Positions 38,061 through 46,113 of a stretch of 64,000 bases of DNA are shown piece after piece. Positions within the stretch are counted from its first letter, which is position 1. Every line of letters starts with the position of its first letter. Origin of the DNA: Henriciella marina (GTDB lineage Bacteria; Pseudomonadota; Alphaproteobacteria; Caulobacterales; Hyphomonadaceae); the NCBI RefSeq assembly GCF_027213945.1, contig NZ_JAPWGW010000003.1, forward strand, positions 372,001-436,000. Reading direction: 5' to 3'. The notes under the pieces were generated by a model. The model did no database searches and had not been told where the DNA came from. It saw only the letters and a program-made list of their open reading frames with translations. Made by a program: the position numbers and the translations under genes.

Positions 38061-38106
38061 GTAGCCGCGTTCCGAGATCCCGGTCAGCCGTCAGCCTTGG
38101 GCGCGC

Positions 38107-38331
38107 TCATGATGCCTTGCGAACTTCCGAGTGGCTCTTCAGGACTTCAGAGTCCTCATGCTCGATCAGATAGGCGGGCTCATCTTCGCTGGCGTCGCGG
38201 GTAATTTCCTCGCCTTTGATCTTCACCGTCCGCTTTTGCGTGTAGACTGATTTGATCTTGCCGGATCCGGTGCCATTGCCCCAGTCCCACTCGACCTTGT
38301 CGCCTTCATTGTATCCATTTCCCCTGGACAT
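38107..38331 (-). CDS. DUF2945 (HVA1-type TUDOR-like) small protein
   Basis: This 74-residue protein is of a widespread small family called DUF2945 or hypervirulence-associated TUDOR domain. The pattern GDKVEWDWGNGTGSGKI, then VYTQKRTVKIKGEEITR and EPAYLIEHEDSEVLKSHSEV, is the family core. Function is unknown; the fold resembles SH3/Tudor modules. The start MSRGNGYNEGD at 38331 is taken; an in-frame ATG at 38352 adds seven residues. Confidence 0.83.
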   Translation of the reverse strand: MSRGNGYNEGDKVEWDWGNGTGSGKIKSVYTQKRTVKIKGEEITRDASEDEPAYLIEHEDSEVLKSHSEVRKAS

Positions 38332-38479
38332 TTGCTGCTCCATTTCTTGCATTGGTCATGGATGAACCGGACATGAGCGGTCCGGTTCCGGCCCTGCGCC
38401 CGAATGCCTTGCCCTCAGCAGAAGGGGCGGGCAGTGTCAGCCAACGGGGTGGGTAGCGAATTGGCCTAAGGTGACTTGA

Positions 38480-39610
38480 ATGCGGCGACGCGATTTTGTG
38501 AGCGGAGTGGGTCTTGCCACGCTGGGTGCCTGCGCCACCCGTCCGGCAGCAGAGACAATCAAGCATGCTGAAGCAACCGACCCTTTCAGCAGCTACGTCC
38601 CTGTCCAATCGAGCCTGTCGCGTGTCACGCGCACCGTTGTTGGCCATCGCCCTTATCGCCCGACAGGCTACCGGCTTGAGAGTGAACGGCTCGGCGAAAA
38701 GACGGTCATCCACAATTACGGCCATGGCGGCTGCGGGGTGACCATGTCGTGGGGCACCGCATCGGTTGCAGCCGACGAAGCGGCAGGCACAGGCGTAAGG
38801 GATATCGCCATCCTTGGTTGCGGCGTTCAGGGCCTGACAGCCGCGCTCATTCTTGCCCGGCGCGGCCACAATGTGACTATCTACGCCGAACAGCTGCCCC
38901 CGCACACCACGTCCAATGTTGCAGGCGTTCTCTGGATGCCAACTGGCTATTTTGACCGTTCGGCCGTCAGCCAGGAATGGCTGGCGATGAACCGCAAGCT
39001 CATCCGCCTCGCCTATTATGGCTTCCTGCCTTACGTGAACAGGCCGGGATATGGCGTCTACTGGGCCGACCATCACCAGCTCGGCCGCCGTATCCCGTCA
39101 CCGCGCTATGAGTTGCCAGGCGGCGACGATATCTATCCGGCTCTTCGTACATCGACCGAAAACACCCTGTTCGGATATGCCTATGAAGAGCGCTTCAAGG
39201 CGATGATCATCGATCCCGACTATTATCTCGACGCTATCCTGCAGGACGCGCAGCTCGCCGGCGCGCGCACGGTTCGCGTCCGCCTCGCCTCAGTTGATGA
39301 TGTGATGGCGCTACCCGAACAGACGATCGTGAATTGTACGGGCCTTGGCGCGGCTGGACTGTTCGGTGATGAGGCGCTGGTGCCGGTCAAAGGCCAGCTT
39401 AGCCACCTCCTGCCGCAACCGGACGTGACTTATTCCTACGTCGCCCCGACCTCGAACGGCGTCCTTTACATGTTCCCGCGCAAGACCGGCATCGTGCTCG
39501 GTGGCACGCATGATGAAGGCGATTACACGCTGGAGCCAGACCCTGCGCAGATCACCCGTATGGTCGAAGGCCATGCAGAGCTCGCCGCCCGGCTCAGCGC
39601 AAATGCCTGA
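38480..39610 (+). CDS. FAD-dependent D-amino-acid-oxidase-like protein with permuted domain order
   Basis: The 376-residue protein starts with a twin-arginine signal and lipobox (RRR at 2-4, Cys18). The segment that is normally the C-terminus of D-amino-acid oxidases follows: VGHRPYRPTGYRLE (55-67) and the oxidase signature VIHNYGHGGCGVTMSWGTA (76-94). Only then comes the FAD Rossmann motif ILGCGVQGLTAALILARRG (111-129), and the chain ends just before where HRPYRP would stand in a normal enzyme. It is therefore a circular permutant that is probably exported. Substrate unknown. Confidence 0.8.
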   Translation: MRRRDFVSGVGLATLGACATRPAAETIKHAEATDPFSSYVPVQSSLSRVTRTVVGHRPYRPTGYRLESERLGEKTVIHNYGHGGCGVTMSWGTASVAADEAAGTGVRDIAILGCGVQGLTAALILARRGHNVTIYAEQLPPHTTSNVAGVLWMPTGYFDRSAVSQEWLAMNRKLIRLAYYGFLPYVNRPGYGVYWADHHQLGRRIPSPRYELPGGDDIYPALRTSTENTLFGYAYEERFKAMIIDPDYYLDAILQDAQLAGARTVRVRLASVDDVMALPEQTIVNCTGLGAAGLFGDEALVPVKGQLSHLLPQPDVTYSYVAPTSNGVLYMFPRKTGIVLGGTHDEGDYTLEPDPAQITRMVEGHAELAARLSANA

Positions 39611-39629
39611 ACCGGGCCTCACCCTTGGC

Positions 39630-40856
39630 TTATTCCTCAGTGCTGGTGGTGGCCCAGGCAGCGGCTTGAGTTTCCACGATAGAGACCAAATTGCCCATCG
39701 CGACATTGATATCGATCAGGTGCAGCCCCCAATCACGCAATACGTCTGGGCCGACAACGACATCGCCGAGAATATCATCGGCGCGTGGATCGGTCGGGTC
39801 CCCGGTAACTTCAACCGCCAGATAGGTATGCCCGTCGGTTTCGACGCATTCCGCAGACAGCATGCCGGGCAGTGACGCGTAAGGCGTCGCTATACGCTGG
39901 CCTTCGACGAAGCTCGCATTCTCAATACCAAAGAAGCCAGTCCGCGCGAGGCGGGCATCAAGGACGCCTTCGTCGCCTGACAGTTCCGCCGGGTTCACGC
40001 AGATTGCCCGCTGGCCGTCCGCACTCGTATCCCCGAAGCGGCTATCTGCTGGCGGCGGAAAGTCCGACCGGAAGCTGACATAGCCGATCACGCAACCGGT
40101 TTGATCGCCCGTTTTACAGATCGGGAAAGCGCCAACGTTCCCCGTCTCAGCGTCAGCATACATCGTATAACCGATCGGCATGGCCGAAATGATCAGGTCC
40201 TCACTGTCAGACCCGCTAATCGTTTCGCGCATCAACCGCTCGACCATGCGTGCGCCTTGCGAGTGCCCGATCAAGACGACACCGCGGCCATTATTCTCCG
40301 TTTCCAGATAGGTATTCCAGGCGTCGACGACGTCGTTGAAGCCGAGTTCCGGGTCAGCGCTGAACTCGGCGCCGCCCATCAGGCTCTGCAAATGGGTCAG
40401 GGTGATCTGACGATAGACCGGCGCGAAAAGGCGGCAGGTTTCACCGAACGCGCCAAGCTGCAAGGCCGCAACCCGTTCTTCCTCCGGCCCCGCGTTCAGA
40501 TCGCTATTTGGCGTCGAGTCGAAGGAGATCGTTGGATAGACGTAGAAACAGTCGACAGGTGGCGCATCTGCCCGCTCAAAGCTCATTTCTTCAAGCGTGC
40601 CGTCAGCGTTTACCACCGTATGATCGAGATTAGCTGAACAGGCATCGTCTTCCTTGCCCGGATGGCAGAGCCAGTTCGCCATATCGGCATAATCGGCCTC
40701 GCCAGCCACCGCCGCGGCAGTAGCCGCATCGCCTTCATTCTCGCTGACCTCGGTCTCAACCCCATCCGTTTGTTTCGGCGATACACTTTCCTCCGCGCCC
40801 CCACAGGCCGCCAGGGCGAGCCCGAACAACGCTACCACACTCGTCTGCATTCTCAT
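39630..40856 (-). CDS. DUF3089 alpha/beta-hydrolase lipoprotein
   Basis: The 408-residue product carries a lipobox (MRMQTSVVALFGLALAAC, Cys18) and a ~45-residue acidic spacer. The DUF3089 hydrolase domain follows: DCFYVYPTISFD, the nucleophile elbow VLIGHSQGARMVERL with Ser in GHSQG, FRSDFPPP, and the C-terminal histidine in HLIDINVAMGNLV. It probably acts as a periplasmic esterase or lipase; the substrate is unknown. GGGAGA precedes the ATG at a suitable distance. It converges with the permuted oxidase gene, 19 bases apart. Confidence 0.84.
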   Translation of the reverse strand: MRMQTSVVALFGLALAACGGAEESVSPKQTDGVETEVSENEGDAATAAAVAGEADYADMANWLCHPGKEDDACSANLDHTVVNADGTLEEMSFERADAPPVDCFYVYPTISFDSTPNSDLNAGPEEERVAALQLGAFGETCRLFAPVYRQITLTHLQSLMGGAEFSADPELGFNDVVDAWNTYLETENNGRGVVLIGHSQGARMVERLMRETISGSDSEDLIISAMPIGYTMYADAETGNVGAFPICKTGDQTGCVIGYVSFRSDFPPPADSRFGDTSADGQRAICVNPAELSGDEGVLDARLARTGFFGIENASFVEGQRIATPYASLPGMLSAECVETDGHTYLAVEVTGDPTDPRADDILGDVVVGPDVLRDWGLHLIDINVAMGNLVSIVETQAAAWATTSTEE

Positions 40857-40975
40857 CGCTCAGCTCTCCCTCTTGCCGGTTTTCCTTTTGAGTAACCCTG
40901 ACCGGACATTTCGAACAGTTCAAATCAGGCAAATTCTTTCTCAACCAATCTTGAGTAGACGGAGACGCCCTGCAG

Positions 40976-42124
40976 ATGTCGCAGGAAGAAATCCGAGGCC
41001 TTTGCTTGATCAAGATCAGGACAATCACTCCAGACGACCTGCCTGGCGTCATGGCCCTCGTCGCGAAGGTTGATTTCCCCTGGCGAAGCGAGGCAGGCTG
41101 GCACTGGGCCCTGTTCGAAAATCCACAGCAGGGGGATATACCGGCAGGCTTCGTGGCTGAACGCGAGGGGGCCGTTGTGGCCATGGTGGGTCTTCAGGCG
41201 CGCGACTTCATTCTCGAGGGAGCGCCTGTGAAGGCTGCTACAGGCCACACATTTATCGCCGGCCCGGAAGGTCGCGGCAGCGGCCCGAGACTTGCCCGGC
41301 GCGCCTTGACCTATCCTGGTCTCGCGGCCGTCTACTCTCTTAACAATAATGCCAGCTCTGCCGGGCTCTACAAAAAGCTCGGCATGACTGCGTGGAAAGG
41401 CGAGAGCGCCCGTAATCGCCTCGAATGGCCGATCAGACCACTCGCCATGGGGGCGGGGCTGGCCTTTTCCCGGCTCGCCCGCTCTGATCGTATCTATGAT
41501 GCGCTATCTGCCCGCGAATGGTTTCCGCCCCTGCATATACCGCTTGCTGATCACGCGAAAAAGAGTCTCCAGGCGGGCGACTGGCTTGACCCTGCCAGCC
41601 CGGACGATGCACGCGCCCTCGATGCTTTCGATTCGGACTTACGCAGGTCGCGGCAGGCCGTCCCCGTGCGCAGCGCACCCTTCTATGCCTATCTGTTGTC
41701 TGACCCGGACGCGCCCGGCCGGAGTGTAGTTCTCACCGCCCGCGACGGATCGAAGATCACCGGCCTGATGATGGCCATATTGAGCAAGCCGAACGCCTAT
41801 GAGCCTGCCGGTCTCGACATTGTCGATCTGGAGTTCGCACCCGGCGCACCACGCGAGGCGACGATAGCCTGTCTCGTGCGCGTTGCCCGCAAGATCGCAA
41901 GGGACAGCGGCGCAGCGCGGCTTCGGCTTATCTTCTCAGATCGTTTTACCGCGGCCGAACTGAAAGGCACGGGCCTCCGCCTGCACCGCCGCTTTTCATA
42001 CGATCCGGCGCATGCCCTGTTCGCTGATCAGAATGGCAAGCTCGCCGAAGCATGGGCACCGACGGGCTTTGAAGGTGATTTCCACTTCGCTCTGCGCGTG
42101 GCGCCTCAACGCGCCCCTAGATAA
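40976..42124 (+). CDS. GNAT-like acetyltransferase, possibly two-domain
   Basis: The 382-residue protein begins with a GNAT-like domain (about 13-150). Its recognisable features are IRTITPDDLPGVMALV, IPAGFVAEREGAVVAMVGLQA, and a pyrophosphate-loop-like EGRGSGPRLARRAL followed by NASSAGLYKKLGM. The second half (about 230-375) resembles a degenerate second GNAT fold, with GLDIVDLEFAPGAPREATIACL, but lacks a clear CoA loop. The substrate is unknown. The 3' end overlaps the convergent DUF418 gene by 19 bases. Confidence 0.62.
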   Translation: MSQEEIRGLCLIKIRTITPDDLPGVMALVAKVDFPWRSEAGWHWALFENPQQGDIPAGFVAEREGAVVAMVGLQARDFILEGAPVKAATGHTFIAGPEGRGSGPRLARRALTYPGLAAVYSLNNNASSAGLYKKLGMTAWKGESARNRLEWPIRPLAMGAGLAFSRLARSDRIYDALSAREWFPPLHIPLADHAKKSLQAGDWLDPASPDDARALDAFDSDLRRSRQAVPVRSAPFYAYLLSDPDAPGRSVVLTARDGSKITGLMMAILSKPNAYEPAGLDIVDLEFAPGAPREATIACLVRVARKIARDSGAARLRLIFSDRFTAAELKGTGLRLHRRFSYDPAHALFADQNGKLAEAWAPTGFEGDFHFALRVAPQRAPR

Positions 42125-43293
42125 GTCCAGCCGCGCAAAACCACTTCAAGTGGCCCGCGCGCAAAGCGCCTGCGCCACAAGCTCATCAATGAGACAGAGC
42201 CAAATCCGACGATGAGCGCGATGAGGGTGCATCCCAACGCACCGATCTGACCGTAAAGACCAAGCCCGTAATTGTTGAAGACGAGCGAGAACACGACGCT
42301 TTGCAGGATGTAAGCCGTCAACGACGCTGTGCCGCCGCGCGCGAGGAAGACTTTGATACGGCCCTCCGGCACTTCTGCCCACTTTGCGATGAGACCGAGA
42401 TAGCCTGCGGTCGAGAACGGGCTGAACAGGGTGATGACCGTCATTCCGGCAAGCATATCGACACTCATCTCGCCGCTGCCCGAAGCAACCATCAGCCATC
42501 CTCCCCAAAGGCTTCCGGCCACGCCAATCGGCAGGAAGTAGCGCCTGAACATCTTCCAGACCGGCTTGCGCGGGTCAGAGATCGCCTCATGGCGCACTGC
42601 CGCGAGACCGAAAACGAAGAAAGACATTGCGCCAATGCCTTGCATGAAGAGGCCGCCCACCAGAACCATCGACCAGTCCGCGAAGCGCTGGACCATCGCA
42701 TCAGCAAAGCTCCCTTCGCCAAAGGCCTGTCGCGCGGCCTCGGCCGAAGCAGCATTGACCTCAAGTTCTGCGGCCATCTGTTCCGGCGCAAAGGTCGCGC
42801 CCAACCAGAACAGGCTAAAGGCCGAAAGCATGACGAGGAATTGCACCGCATAAAGGCCGATGCCCCACCTCACCAACGTCTTCGCGCTCGCCTTCCTGAA
42901 CAGGAATAGGAAGCATCCGAGTATCGCGTAGATAACGAGGATATCGCCCTGAAACGTCAGGGCGACGTGCAGCAGGCCGAGGATCAGAAGACCAAGGATG
43001 CGGCGCCAATACCGCCCGGCAAAGCCCACACTCCGCCGCTCTGCCGCCATCATCTGATAGGCGAACCCGACCCCGAACATGAACGAGAACAGCGTGTAGG
43101 ACTTCAGCATGAAGAAGGAGGTGACGCCAAAATACGCCCATCGGTCGGCACCCTGCAGGTCGGTATAGCCCGTGGTCATCGGATGGGCGAAGATCGCCAC
43201 ATTGACCAATGCAATACCGATAAGCGCGAGGGCGCGCGCCAGGTCAGGGAAGATTTCCCGTCCAGCCGCCCTGGTTTCTTCAAGATAAGTCAT
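42106..43293 (-). CDS. DUF418 family membrane protein
   Basis: A 395-residue polytopic membrane protein with about ten hydrophobic segments. Family markers are the N-terminal DLARALALIGIALVNVAIF with HPMTTGY, LKSYTLFSFMFGVGFAYQMM, RRILGLLILGLLHV, and the C-terminal DUF418 block GGTASLTAYILQSVVF and GFGSVSLMSLWRRRFARGPLE (quoted in parts). These proteins are related to acyltransferase-3 membrane enzymes, but a substrate is not known. It has a short basic tail and converges with the GNAT-like gene. Confidence 0.84.
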   Translation of the reverse strand: MTYLEETRAAGREIFPDLARALALIGIALVNVAIFAHPMTTGYTDLQGADRWAYFGVTSFFMLKSYTLFSFMFGVGFAYQMMAAERRSVGFAGRYWRRILGLLILGLLHVALTFQGDILVIYAILGCFLFLFRKASAKTLVRWGIGLYAVQFLVMLSAFSLFWLGATFAPEQMAAELEVNAASAEAARQAFGEGSFADAMVQRFADWSMVLVGGLFMQGIGAMSFFVFGLAAVRHEAISDPRKPVWKMFRRYFLPIGVAGSLWGGWLMVASGSGEMSVDMLAGMTVITLFSPFSTAGYLGLIAKWAEVPEGRIKVFLARGGTASLTAYILQSVVFSLVFNNYGLGLYGQIGALGCTLIALIVGFGSVSLMSLWRRRFARGPLEVVLRGWTYLGAR

Positions 43294-43349
43294 GCCTCGC
43301 CCTCCCCAGAGCGAAGCCGAGTATGCCCTAGCGCTGGAAAATTGCCAGA

Positions 43350-44012
43350 CTAGATCGCCGAAAGCAGGCTTTCGAACATGCCGCGGCCATCGGCGCCGCC
43401 TTCATGCCCGCCAATCGCGCGCTCCGGGTGTGGCATCATACCCAGTACGCGGCCATTCTCTGACACGATGCCAGCAATGTCGCGCGCGGATCCGTTCGGA
43501 TTGCCGCTATAGCGGAATGCGACGCGCCCCTCTCCCTCCAAGCGGTCGAGCGTGTCTTCATCGGCGACGAAATTCCCATCATGGTGCGCGATCGGGATCG
43601 TGATTTCCTTGCGGTCGCCATAGGCGCTCGTGAAAGCCGAATTGCTCGACTCAATGCGCAGCGCTTGCGGACGGCAGACGAAATCCAGGCCAGCATTGCG
43701 CAGCAGCGCACCCGGCAGAAGCTGGGTTTCGGTCAGGACCTGGAACCCGTTGCAGACGCCGAGCACATAGCCGCCCCGGTCTGCATGACGCCGCAGGCCT
43801 TCGATGACCGGAGAGTTCGCCGCCATGGCGCCGCAACGCAGATAGTCGCCATAGGAAAACCCGCCGGGCACGACCACCAGGTCGACATCATCAGGCAGGT
43901 TCCCATCCTTGTGCCACACCATTGCTGGCGGCGTCCCCATGACCTCCGTCAGGGCGGTCTGAGCGTCGCGGTCACAGTTCGATCCGGGAAAGACAATCAC
44001 AGCGCTTTTCAT
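43350..44012 (-). CDS. purQ: Phosphoribosylformylglycinamidine synthase subunit PurQ
   Basis: PurQ is the class I glutaminase that feeds ammonia to PurL. The 220-residue protein has [14 protein letters not shown] at the start. The nucleophile is in [14 protein letters not shown], and the His/Glu pair is in [17 protein letters not shown]. No purS reading frame is recognisable immediately upstream or downstream, and purL lies 6.2 kb away on the same strand, unlike the compact purSQL arrangement of many alphaproteobacteria. Confidence 0.95.
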   Translation of the reverse strand: MKSAVIVFPGSNCDRDAQTALTEVMGTPPAMVWHKDGNLPDDVDLVVVPGGFSYGDYLRCGAMAANSPVIEGLRRHADRGGYVLGVCNGFQVLTETQLLPGALLRNAGLDFVCRPQALRIESSNSAFTSAYGDRKEITIPIAHHDGNFVADEDTLDRLEGEGRVAFRYSGNPNGSARDIAGIVSENGRVLGMMPHPERAIGGHEGGADGRGMFESLLSAI

Positions 44013-44137
44013 GGCGCCCCCTTTAGCAGGATTGCGAGGCCGTTGGGAACCAAAGATGTCGGTGCGACTTAATTAGCAAGTCAGGTCGGGAGGTCCGGCC
44101 CGGCTGTTACCGGATTATCCGAAAAAGGAAATCGAAA

Positions 44138-44284
44138 ATGAAAAAGATCGCACTTTCCCTCGCTGCCCTGATGACCCTGGGCACACTTGCTGCCTGCAAC
44201 ACTGTTGAAGGCGTTGGCGAAGACGTCGAAGCAACCGGCGAAGCCGTTAGCGGCGCGGCTCAGGGCGCTGAAAGCGAAACCTGA
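44138..44284 (+). CDS. Entericidin A/B-like small lipoprotein
   Basis: A 48-residue product. MKKIALSLAALMTLGTLAAC is a lipoprotein signal with Cys20. The mature part NTVEGVGEDVEATGEAVSGA has the entericidin family pattern of NTxxGxGxDvxxaG followed by a helix. Entericidins are outer-membrane lipopeptides linked in Escherichia coli to envelope stress and lysis. AAGGAAATCGAAA lies before the ATG. It starts between the divergent purQ start and a strong hairpin. Confidence 0.85.
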   Translation: MKKIALSLAALMTLGTLAACNTVEGVGEDVEATGEAVSGAAQGAESET

Positions 44285-44299
44285 TCTTTGAAGATCAGA

Positions 44300-44328
44300 G
44301 CGCGTCAGCAGCACGCCTGCTGACGCGC
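44300..44328 (+). terminator. Hairpin after the entericidin-like gene
   Basis: A perfect 12-bp stem GCGCGTCAGCAG/CTGCTGACGCGC with a 5-base CACGC loop lies 15 bases after the stop. It is followed by CTGTCTGG, not a T-run, so it may stabilise the short mRNA or act as an imperfect terminator. Confidence 0.6.
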
Positions 44329-44371
44329 CTGTCTGGAAGCTCATGGCCGGCTCTGGCATAAGGGGCAGGTC

Positions 44372-45322
44372 ATGAGCTTTCGCGTATCTGCCTTCTATAA
44401 ATTCGTTCCCTTCGCCGACCCCGAAGCGATTCGTGCCGACGTCGCAGCGCGCTTCGAGGCGCTTGGTATTCGCGGCACGGTACTCGTCGCCGCCGAAGGC
44501 CTGAACGGCACGATCGCCGCTGAAGGTGACGCGCTCGATGAGGCCATGTCATTCCTGCGCGCCCTCCCAGGCTGCGACGACCTCGAACACAAGCAAAGCC
44601 ACGCCGAGACGATGCCCTTCTGGCGGCTGAAAGTGCGCCTGAAGCAGGAGATCGTCACCATGGGCGTGCCGGGCACGGACCCGAATGACCTTGTCGGCAC
44701 TTATGTCGACCCGGAAGATTGGAACGCCCTCATCACCGACCCTGACACGGTGCTGATCGATACGCGCAATGATTATGAGTACGGCATCGGCACCTTCGAA
44801 GGCGCGATCGATCCGAACACCGCGACGTTCCGCGAATTTCCCGACTGGTTCCGCGACTTCCGCGCAAAGCTGGAAGCTGAAGGCCGCAAGCCGAAAGTCG
44901 CCATGTTCTGTACAGGCGGCATTCGCTGTGAAAAGGCGACCAGCTTCGTGAAATCCGAAGGCCTTGATGAGGTGTTTCATCTGAAGGGCGGCATCCTCAA
45001 ATATCTCGAAACTGTCCCGCAGGCTGAAAGCAAATGGCAGGGCGAGTGTTTCGTGTTCGACCAGCGCGTCTCGGTCGGCCACGGGCTTGAGATCGGAGAC
45101 TATGAACTCTGCCACGGCTGCAAGCGCCCGGTCAGCGAGGCTGAACGCCGCGACCCCTGCTTTGAAGAAGGCATCTGCTGCCCCGCCTGCCACGACACCG
45201 TCACCGATGAGCAGCGCGCCCGTTTCGCCGAGCGCCAGAAGCAGGTCGAACTCGCGAAGAAACGCGGTGAAGCCCATATCGGACGCAAGAAAGCAAAACC
45301 GGCCGACACCGAAGCGTCATGA
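44372..45322 (+). CDS. trhO: tRNA uridine-34 hydroxylase TrhO (rhodanese-like)
   Basis: TrhO (YceA) makes 5-hydroxyuridine at tRNA position 34 using oxygen. The 316-residue protein has an N-terminal ferredoxin-like part (FRVSAFYKFVPFADP, VAAEGLNGTIAAEGDA). A rhodanese domain (VLIDTRNDYEYGIGTF) has the catalytic cysteine loop MFCTGGIRCEKA. The C-terminus is cysteine rich (CHGCKRPV, CFEEGICCPACHD), ending in a basic Lys/Arg tail. ATGA overlap with the GST gene suggests co-translation. Confidence 0.92.
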   Translation: MSFRVSAFYKFVPFADPEAIRADVAARFEALGIRGTVLVAAEGLNGTIAAEGDALDEAMSFLRALPGCDDLEHKQSHAETMPFWRLKVRLKQEIVTMGVPGTDPNDLVGTYVDPEDWNALITDPDTVLIDTRNDYEYGIGTFEGAIDPNTATFREFPDWFRDFRAKLEAEGRKPKVAMFCTGGIRCEKATSFVKSEGLDEVFHLKGGILKYLETVPQAESKWQGECFVFDQRVSVGHGLEIGDYELCHGCKRPVSEAERRDPCFEEGICCPACHDTVTDEQRARFAERQKQVELAKKRGEAHIGRKKAKPADTEAS

Positions 45323-45978
45323 CGCGACCGGTTCTCTATTCCTTCCGCCGTTGCCCTTATGCAATGCGCGCCCGGCTCGCCATCCAGTCCGCTGGTCTTC
45401 AATGCCGTCTGCGTGAGGTCGTGCTGCGCGACAAGCCGCAGGAAATGCTGGATGCCTCGCCGAAGGGGACCGTGCCTGTGCTGGTTCTGGAGGATGGCAG
45501 GGTGGTCGATGAAAGTCTCGACGTGATGCTGCATGCGCTTGGGCAGAACGACCCCGAAAGCTGGCTTTCCCCTGATGAAGGTAGCCGGGCCGAGATGATG
45601 GATCTAATCGCCGCCTGCGACGGACCGTTCAAGCATCACCTCGACCGCTACAAATACGCCAATCGCTATGAAGACGAAGGCGCCGTGTCTGAAGATCACC
45701 GCAAGGCAGGTTCGGCTTTTCTGGAGACGCTGGACGCTCGCCTGTCTTCGCGCACACAGCTTTTCGGTGAACGCGTCTCGCTCGCCGACATGGCCGTGAT
45801 GCCGTTCATCCGCCAGTTCGCAAATACCGACCGGGCCTGGTTCGACGCATCGCCCTACCCGGCCTTGAAAGCCTGGCTCACCGCGCACCTGGAGAGCGAA
45901 CGCTTTAAATCGATCATGCCGAAATTCGACCAGTGGAAGACCGGTGACGAAGAACCCATCTTTCCTTCAACGCAATAG
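45319..45978 (+). CDS. Glutathione S-transferase family protein
   Basis: The 219-residue protein has a thioredoxin-fold N-terminal domain with FRRCPYAMRARLAIQSAG, where a cysteine stands at the active-site position, as in Grx2/omega-like GSTs. It also has the cis-Pro region SPKGTVPVLVLEDG and the ESLDVM site for glutathione. A helical C-terminal domain contains the N-capping region LADMAVMPFIRQFA. It is translationally coupled to trhO by ATGA. The substrate is unknown; the active-site Cys favours thiol-transfer or deglutathionylation. Confidence 0.86.
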   Translation: MTRPVLYSFRRCPYAMRARLAIQSAGLQCRLREVVLRDKPQEMLDASPKGTVPVLVLEDGRVVDESLDVMLHALGQNDPESWLSPDEGSRAEMMDLIAACDGPFKHHLDRYKYANRYEDEGAVSEDHRKAGSAFLETLDARLSSRTQLFGERVSLADMAVMPFIRQFANTDRAWFDASPYPALKAWLTAHLESERFKSIMPKFDQWKTGDEEPIFPSTQ

Positions 45979-46001
45979 AGCGTCGCCGCTAGTGTCCGCC
46001 T

Positions 46002-46087
46002 TCCCAGCGAAAGCTGGGATCCATGGCGGTTGACAACAGCTTGCCCGGTCATCGCCCGGCCGCCATGGACCCCACCTCTCGGTGGGG
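46002..46087. repeat. Composite palindromic element between gst and alaS
   Basis: Two small hairpins, TCCCAGC-GAAA-GCTGGGA (46002-46019) and CCCCACC-TCTC-GGTGGGG (46070-46087), flank inverted arms TCCATGGCGG (46020-46029) and CCGCCATGGA (46060-46069). The whole can fold as a three-way cross. It sits between convergent gene ends, where REP-like elements and bidirectional terminators are common. Whether it recurs in the genome cannot be seen from one window. Confidence 0.65.
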
Positions 46088-46113
46088 ACACGCAAAATGC
46101 TTCTAGGTTTCTG

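Noticed and set aside
44013-44137. A purS gene between purQ and the entericidin-like gene
   Set aside because: The 125 bases have no frame long enough for the ~80-residue PurS.
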